Assembly (NCBI GenBank): GCA_900759455.1
Contig: CAAEVI010000109.1
Coordinates: 1 to 18,437 of the forward strand
Source of the DNA: Erysipelotrichaceae bacterium
GTDB taxonomy: Bacteria; Bacillota_I; Bacilli_A; Erysipelotrichales; Erysipelotrichaceae
DNA: 18,437 nucleotides
Reading direction: 5' to 3'
Part shown: positions 14,089-18,437 of the stretch, in pieces
Layout of the letters: the number at the start of each line of letters is the position of its first letter
Position numbering within the stretch: the stretch's first letter is position 1
Program-made: the position numbers and the translations under genes
Notes under the pieces: generated by a model
Database searches by the model: none
Told to the model about the DNA's origin: nothing
Seen by the model: the letters and a program-made list of their open reading frames with translations, nothing else

Positions 14089-15108
14089 ATGAAACTTCAT
14101 GTAGATTTAAAAGAACGCGGTTATGACATTGTTTTGCAGCGCGGTGTATTAAAAAAACTGGCAAGCGAAATCAATGTTGAGCGTAATGTCTTGCTCGTCA
14201 GTGACAGCAAAGTGCCGAAACAGTGGATCGATCTGATTGCCAGTCAGTGTCCGCACTGTATAGTAAAAATTGTAGCTTCGGGGGAAGAATCGAAAAGTTT
14301 TGCGGTTTGGGAAGAGCTGCTGGCATGCATGCTGGAACATCATTTCCTGCGCAGTGATCTTGTCATTGCTCTGGGCGGAGGCGTTGTAGGCGATCTCGCC
14401 GGATTTGCGGCTTCCTGTTACATGCGCGGCATTGATTTCGTGAACATTCCGACAACAACGCTGTCACAGATTGATTCCAGCATCGGCGGCAAGACTGCCA
14501 TCAATGCCGGCGGCATCAAAAACAACATCGGGGCATTTTATCAGCCAGTCAAAGTGCTGATTGATTTTGATGTGTTGTCTACGCTGCCTCATCGTCATTA
14601 TATCAACGGTCTGGTAGAAGCACTGAAGGCCGGTCTCATTTACGACCCCGAATTATTTACTTTGTTTGAAACCGATGATATCGATGCTCATCTGGAAGAA
14701 ATCATCTATCGCTCTCTCTTGGTAAAAAAAGATGTGGTGGAAAAAGACGAACGGGAAAGTTCCCTGCGCAAGATCCTGAACTTCGGACATACGATCGGTC
14801 ACGCACTGGAGAGCTATTATCATATGGAAGAATATCTGCACGGGGAATGCGTTGCGATGGGGATGCTTTATTTTATTGAAGATGAATCGCTGAAACAGCG
14901 GACCATTCAGATCCTGAGAAAAATGGGACTTCCCACTGATGTTCCTTATGATCCCGATGAAGTATACCAAAAGCTGCTATCCGATAAAAAAGCCGGACAT
15001 GACAGCATTACGGTCGTAAAAGTGGAACAGCTGGGTGAGGCAAAGCTGGAAAAAATGCCTTATGAAGAAATCAAAAAGAAACTGCGAGGTCATATGCATG
15101 AAGAATAG
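14089..15108 (+). CDS. aroB: 3-dehydroquinate synthase
   Basis: Converts DAHP to 3-dehydroquinate, the second step of the shikimate pathway, using NAD and a divalent metal. The 339-residue product shows the NAD-binding ALGGGVVGDLAGF (94-106) and the signature PTTTLSQIDSSIGGKTAIN (121-139). Metal-site residues are in GLVEALKAG (E177) and FGHTIGHALE. The length is at the short end for AroB but complete. I chose ATG 14089 because AGAGAGGGG precedes it by 8 nt. An in-frame ATG at 14023 would translate through the terminator hairpin and lacks a ribosome binding site. It is the first gene of the aroB-aroC-aroA-tyrA operon under the leader attenuator and overlaps aroC by 11 bp. Confidence 0.96.
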   Translation: MKLHVDLKERGYDIVLQRGVLKKLASEINVERNVLLVSDSKVPKQWIDLIASQCPHCIVKIVASGEESKSFAVWEELLACMLEHHFLRSDLVIALGGGVVGDLAGFAASCYMRGIDFVNIPTTTLSQIDSSIGGKTAINAGGIKNNIGAFYQPVKVLIDFDVLSTLPHRHYINGLVEALKAGLIYDPELFTLFETDDIDAHLEEIIYRSLLVKKDVVEKDERESSLRKILNFGHTIGHALESYYHMEEYLHGECVAMGMLYFIEDESLKQRTIQILRKMGLPTDVPYDPDEVYQKLLSDKKAGHDSITVVKVEQLGEAKLEKMPYEEIKKKLRGHMHEE

Positions 15109-16213
15109 TTTTGGAAACAATATAACGGTTACGATTTTCGGTGAAAGTCATGGTCCCGCCATCGGTGTGACCATTGACGGACTGGCACCTGGCATCAAGC
15201 TGGATCTTGATTACATCAAAAAGAGAATGTCACAGCGACAGGCAAAGGGACGTATTTCAACACAGCGTCATGAACCCGATGAGCTCAATATAATCAGCGG
15301 ATGGTTTGAAGGCCGTACGACCGGAACGCCGTTGACCATTTTGATCGAAAACACAAATACGAGAAGCAAAGACTACGAAAAAACAAGATACCGTCTGCGT
15401 CCTTCTCATGCAGATTATACAGCGTTTGCAAAATATGACGGTTTTCAGGATTTTCGCGGCGGCGGGCACTTCAGCGGAAGACTGACCGCACCGTTGGTTG
15501 CGGCCGGCGCCATTGCCCAGCAGATCCTGGAACAGAAAGGAATCTTTATCGGCTCTCATATGCTGAGCTGTCATCAGGTAAAAGATATTCCGTTTGCAAA
15601 GGACGAGATTAAATTAAAAGAACAGATTTCGTATTTAAATGATCAGGATTTTCCTGTCATTGATACAGATTGTGCACAACAGATGCACTCCGTGATCGAA
15701 GCGGCTGCCAATGACGGTGACAGTGTCGGAGGAATCATCGAAACGGCGGTTGTCGGCTTTCCTGCCGGTATCGGGGAACCTTTCTTCGATTCTGTGGAAA
15801 GCGTACTGAGTCATCTTTTATTCTCTGTCCCGGCAGTGAAAGGCGTTCAGTTCGGCCTTGGATTTGATTTCGGCAACTACTTCGGTTCACAGGCTAATGA
15901 TGCGATCTGTTATGAGGACGGAAAGATCCGGACAAAAACAAATCACAACGGCGGTATCAACGGCGGTATTTCCAACGGTATGCCGATTCTCTTTCAGTGT
16001 GCTGTCAAACCGACCGCATCGATTTATAAAGAACAGGATACAGTCGATTACCAAAGCAGACAACCGGTCAAGCTGCAAATCCAGGGCCGCCATGATCCGG
16101 CCATCCTGCATCGGGCTCGTGTTGTCATTGACAGTGTGACCGCACTGGGACTGCTGGATCTTGCCTGTACAAAACAGGGCACTGATTTCATGAAAAAGGA
16201 GGTAGAGGCATGA
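15098..16213 (+). CDS. aroC: Chorismate synthase
   Basis: Removes phosphate from EPSP to give chorismate, needing reduced FMN. The 371-residue protein has the family motifs FGESHGPAIGVTIDG (14-28), RRQ-type segment SQRQAKGRISTQRHEPD, RPSHADYTAFAKYDGFQDFRGGGHFSGRLTA and HNGGINGGISNGMPI. Start: ATG 15098 preceded by GAGGT, starting inside the last codons of aroB. An in-frame ATG 63 bp upstream falls deep inside aroB and adds residues absent from the family. It overlaps aroA by 4 bp (ATGA). Length and motifs are normal. Confidence 0.96.
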   Translation: MKNSFGNNITVTIFGESHGPAIGVTIDGLAPGIKLDLDYIKKRMSQRQAKGRISTQRHEPDELNIISGWFEGRTTGTPLTILIENTNTRSKDYEKTRYRLRPSHADYTAFAKYDGFQDFRGGGHFSGRLTAPLVAAGAIAQQILEQKGIFIGSHMLSCHQVKDIPFAKDEIKLKEQISYLNDQDFPVIDTDCAQQMHSVIEAAANDGDSVGGIIETAVVGFPAGIGEPFFDSVESVLSHLLFSVPAVKGVQFGLGFDFGNYFGSQANDAICYEDGKIRTKTNHNGGINGGISNGMPILFQCAVKPTASIYKEQDTVDYQSRQPVKLQIQGRHDPAILHRARVVIDSVTALGLLDLACTKQGTDFMKKEVEA

Positions 16214-17478
16214 TTGCACAAATAACACCTTCCCGTTGCAAAGGAAGCGTCCGTATACCGCCAAGCAAAAGCATGGCTCACCGTGCCATCATTGCGGCAT
16301 CACTGGCACAGGGAACTTCCCATATCACAAACATTGACTTCAGTGATGATATTTCAGCCACCATTGAAGGAATGCGGCAGTTAGGCGCAGATATAACCGT
16401 GGAAAACGATCGTGTTACGGTCCATGGAATCAGTGATTTTCATCAGCTCAGAAGCAGAGAAATTTTCTGCAGCGAATCCGGATCGACACTGCGTTTCTTT
16501 ATCCCGATTTTCTCACTTTGCAACAAAGAAATTCATTTTACAGGAAAGGGACGGCTGCTGCAGCGCCCGCAGAGCGTCTATGCCGATCTGTTTCAGAAAC
16601 AGGGACTCCGGTTCGATCACAATGCTGACTGCATCACGATCGATCATTCTCTTCAGGCAGGTGTCTTTGAACTGGACGGCAATGTTTCTTCACAGTTCAT
16701 TACCGGGCTTTTATTTACGCTGCCTCTGCTGGATAAGGATTCGATCATCAGGATTCGTCCTCCTTTCGAATCACGTTCTTATATCGATCTTACTTTGCAA
16801 ATGCTGAAGACCTTTTCGATCGAGGCTTCCTTTACAGATGATTTTACGATCGAAGTTAAGGGAAATCAGCAGTATCAGGCGACTGATGTCGAAATTGAAG
16901 GAGATTTTTCCCAGCTTGCCTTTTTTGCCGTACTGGCTGCGATTCAGGGCGATCTGACGATCGAAGGCATCAGCAGCAACAGTCGTCAGGGCGACCGTCA
17001 GATCTTGACGATACTGAAGCATTTTCATGCTTCCTTTGATGAAACAGAAAAAGGCTTTCTGATTCACCGTGGAGCACTAAAGGGATGTGAAATCGACCTG
17101 AAAGACTGTCCTGATCTTGGTCCGATCTTATTCGTGCTGGCAGCCATGGCCCAAGGAACAACGCATATTTATAATGCAGGCCGCTTACGCATCAAGGAAA
17201 GTGACCGCATTGAAGCCATGCGGCAGGAACTGCTCAAATTCGATGTCCGTATGCGCTGCACAGACGAAGAAGTATGGATCGAAGGAAATCCGGAAGGTTA
17301 TCAATGCGGCACTATCCTGCAGGGGCATAATGACCACCGCATCGTCATGGCCATGACCGTCATGGCATTAGTAAACCAAAGTGTCTGCACGATAGAAGGT
17401 GCTCAGGCTATCCGTAAATCATATCCGTCCTTCTTTGAAGATGTAAAAAAAATAAACGGAAAGGTGGAACTTTTATGA
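16210..17478 (+). CDS. aroA: EPSP synthase (3-phosphoshikimate 1-carboxyvinyltransferase)
   Basis: Joins PEP and shikimate-3-phosphate to make EPSP. The 422-residue, two-domain enzyme has PPSKSMAHRAII (K20, R25), the PEP-site segment SESGSTLRFFIP (88-99), RIKESDRIEAM and HNDHRIVMAMTVMA. Where the E. coli enzyme reads NAGTAMRP, this one reads ESGSTLRF: Gly and Arg are kept, but Pro is replaced by Phe. As I recall, ESGSTLRF-type sequences are common among Clostridia-like AroA proteins. The ATG follows AAAAAGGAGG, the strongest ribosome binding site in the operon, located in the end of aroC. It overlaps tyrA by 4 bp. Confidence 0.95.
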   Translation: MIAQITPSRCKGSVRIPPSKSMAHRAIIAASLAQGTSHITNIDFSDDISATIEGMRQLGADITVENDRVTVHGISDFHQLRSREIFCSESGSTLRFFIPIFSLCNKEIHFTGKGRLLQRPQSVYADLFQKQGLRFDHNADCITIDHSLQAGVFELDGNVSSQFITGLLFTLPLLDKDSIIRIRPPFESRSYIDLTLQMLKTFSIEASFTDDFTIEVKGNQQYQATDVEIEGDFSQLAFFAVLAAIQGDLTIEGISSNSRQGDRQILTILKHFHASFDETEKGFLIHRGALKGCEIDLKDCPDLGPILFVLAAMAQGTTHIYNAGRLRIKESDRIEAMRQELLKFDVRMRCTDEEVWIEGNPEGYQCGTILQGHNDHRIVMAMTVMALVNQSVCTIEGAQAIRKSYPSFFEDVKKINGKVELL

Positions 17479-18329
17479 TCAGCAAGGATACTACATTTGT
17501 CATTGTCGGACTCGGTCTTCTGGGAGGAAGTTATGCCAAAGGTCTGAAGGAAGCAGGTTATCGTGTCTATGGCATTGCCCGGCGTCAGGAGACGATCGAC
17601 TATGCGCTCAATCACCGGCTGATCGACGAGGGTTCAATTGAGCCGGAAGCTTTCCTTGATCAGGCTGACGTTGTCATCTTCGGACTTTATCCGCATATTA
17701 TGATCGATTGGATCAAGGAACACCAGCATGCCTTCCGGCCTCATACCCTTCTCACTGATGTCAGCGGCGTCAAAGTAAATGTAGCTGACACCATTCAGTC
17801 TTTTCTGCGCGATGACGTGGAATTTATCGCAGCCCACCCGATGGCAGGAAGAGAAACAAGCGGCATCGAATATGCCAATACAGAAATGTTCAAAGATGCC
17901 AACTATATCATTGTGCCTACCGAAAAAAACAGCGAGGGAGCAGTTGCAGCTTCCCGTCAGATTGCCGAAATCCTGCAGTTTCATCATATTGCGACACTGA
18001 GCATGCAGGAACATGATGAAATGATCGGTTTTCTCTCTCAGCTTACACATGTCATTGCCGTTTCACTGATGAACACACATGACAATTCCCATCTGGTGGA
18101 ATATACCGGAGACTCTTTCCGTGATTTGACCCGCATCGCAAAGATCAACGAAACGATGTGGACAGAACTGTTTCTGCTAAACAAAAAAATTCTTCTGCAT
18201 GAAATCGACGCCTTTGCGAACGAATTGAAACATTTCCGAGATACCCTTGAAAATGAAGATACGGAAGAAATGAAACGACTGTTCATTCAATCGACACAGC
18301 GGCGCAAAAAATTCGATAAGTTAAAATAA
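17475..18329 (+). CDS. tyrA: Prephenate dehydrogenase
   Basis: Oxidatively decarboxylates prephenate to 4-hydroxyphenylpyruvate, the tyrosine branch. The 284-residue protein starts with a Rossmann fold (VIVGLGLLGGSYAKGL, glycines at 12-18). It continues with LLTDVSGVK, AAHPMAGRETSGIEYA, the helical HDEMIGFLSQLTHVIAVSLM and YTGDSFRDLTRIAKINETMW. It ends after the helical dimerisation domain, with no C-terminal ACT domain and no fused chorismate mutase, so prephenate must come from PheA or another mutase. The ATG overlaps the aroA stop (ATGA) with AAAGGTGGAA before it. Last gene of the operon. The cofactor (NAD or NADP) cannot be decided by eye. Confidence 0.94.
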   Translation: MISKDTTFVIVGLGLLGGSYAKGLKEAGYRVYGIARRQETIDYALNHRLIDEGSIEPEAFLDQADVVIFGLYPHIMIDWIKEHQHAFRPHTLLTDVSGVKVNVADTIQSFLRDDVEFIAAHPMAGRETSGIEYANTEMFKDANYIIVPTEKNSEGAVAASRQIAEILQFHHIATLSMQEHDEMIGFLSQLTHVIAVSLMNTHDNSHLVEYTGDSFRDLTRIAKINETMWTELFLLNKKILLHEIDAFANELKHFRDTLENEDTEEMKRLFIQSTQRRKKFDKLK

Positions 18330-18355
18330 AAAAAGCGTGGTCATCTGATCAGCTT
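18328..18355 (-). terminator. Probable leftward terminator at the end of tyrA
   Basis: AAGC (18333-18336) pairs with GCTT (18352-18355), and TGGTC with GATCA above a bulged G, with a 4-nt loop. On the minus strand the stem is followed by seven Ts (A-run 18328-18334). It would stop transcription entering from a convergent gene to the right of the window. No T-run follows on the plus strand. A second small hairpin, TGTGTC/GACACA (18355-18371), follows immediately. Confidence 0.45.
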
Positions 18356-18393
18356 GTGTCAAGTAGACACACAAAATAATTAAAACATTTTGG

Positions 18394-18427
18394 TCCATCA
18401 GGCATTATCATGTCTGATGGATTTTTT
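18394..18427 (+). terminator. Intrinsic terminator of the aroB-aroC-aroA-tyrA operon
   Basis: TCCATCAG (18394-18401) pairs perfectly with CTGATGGA (18414-18421) around a 12-nt loop and runs into TTTTTT. It lies 65 bp after the tyrA stop and marks the 3' end of the operon. Confidence 0.88.
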
Positions 18428-18437
18428 ATATTTCTGC

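Noticed and set aside
18355..18371. Hairpin TGTGTC-AAGTA-GACACA, considered as an insertion-sequence end.
   Set aside because: No transposase, second copy or target duplication is visible in the window; a small inverted repeat alone is not enough.

Overview
The window looks like the chromosome of a low-GC, anaerobic Gram-positive bacterium. An Erysipelotrichaceae-type gut Firmicute is my best guess, inferred from overall gene style and not from any marker gene. The supporting signs are strong AAGGAGG-type Shine-Dalgarno sites, an oxygen-sensitive class III ribonucleotide reductase, OmpR-family two-component systems and a DUF1848 protein. No rRNA, tRNA, CRISPR array, transposase or integrase is visible.

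Layout, left to right. (1) 31-3151, minus strand: nrdD-nrdG, the anaerobic ribonucleotide reductase and its radical-SAM activase, closed by a terminator at the left edge and preceded by a long leader. (2) 3288-5491, minus strand: a response regulator/sensor kinase pair with its own terminator. (3) 5553-10214, minus strand: a very AT-rich accessory cassette encoding a secreted protein of unknown family, a second response regulator and sensor kinase, an ABC ATPase and an FtsX/MacB-like permease. The octamer TTAAGATT flanks the promoter side of this cassette in two inverted pairs, each pair spaced exactly 30 bp. (4) 10414-11322, minus strand: a DUF1848 protein with a C-terminal radical-SAM-like cysteine cluster. 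(5) 11369-18427: an aromatic amino acid locus made of two divergent operons.

The aromatic locus is functionally coherent. The rightward operon aroB-aroC-aroA-tyrA supplies dehydroquinate synthase, EPSP synthase, chorismate synthase and prephenate dehydrogenase. The leftward operon is pheA (chorismate mutase-prephenate dehydratase-ACT) plus an aminotransferase able to finish phenylalanine and tyrosine. aroF/G, aroD, aroE and aroK are not in the window.

The most interesting item is the leader of the aroB operon. A 12-residue open reading frame, MHTSKSFYFYYE, has a good ribosome binding site and five consecutive Phe/Tyr codons. It is followed by an 11-bp hairpin, a possible alternative pairing and an intrinsic terminator just before aroB. 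This is the architecture of ribosome-mediated transcription attenuation sensing charged tRNA-Phe/tRNA-Tyr. Firmicutes more commonly use T-box or protein-based control for this purpose, and I see no T-box motif here. The second item of interest is the AT-rich secreted-protein/two-component/ABC cassette with its repeated operator-like sequence.
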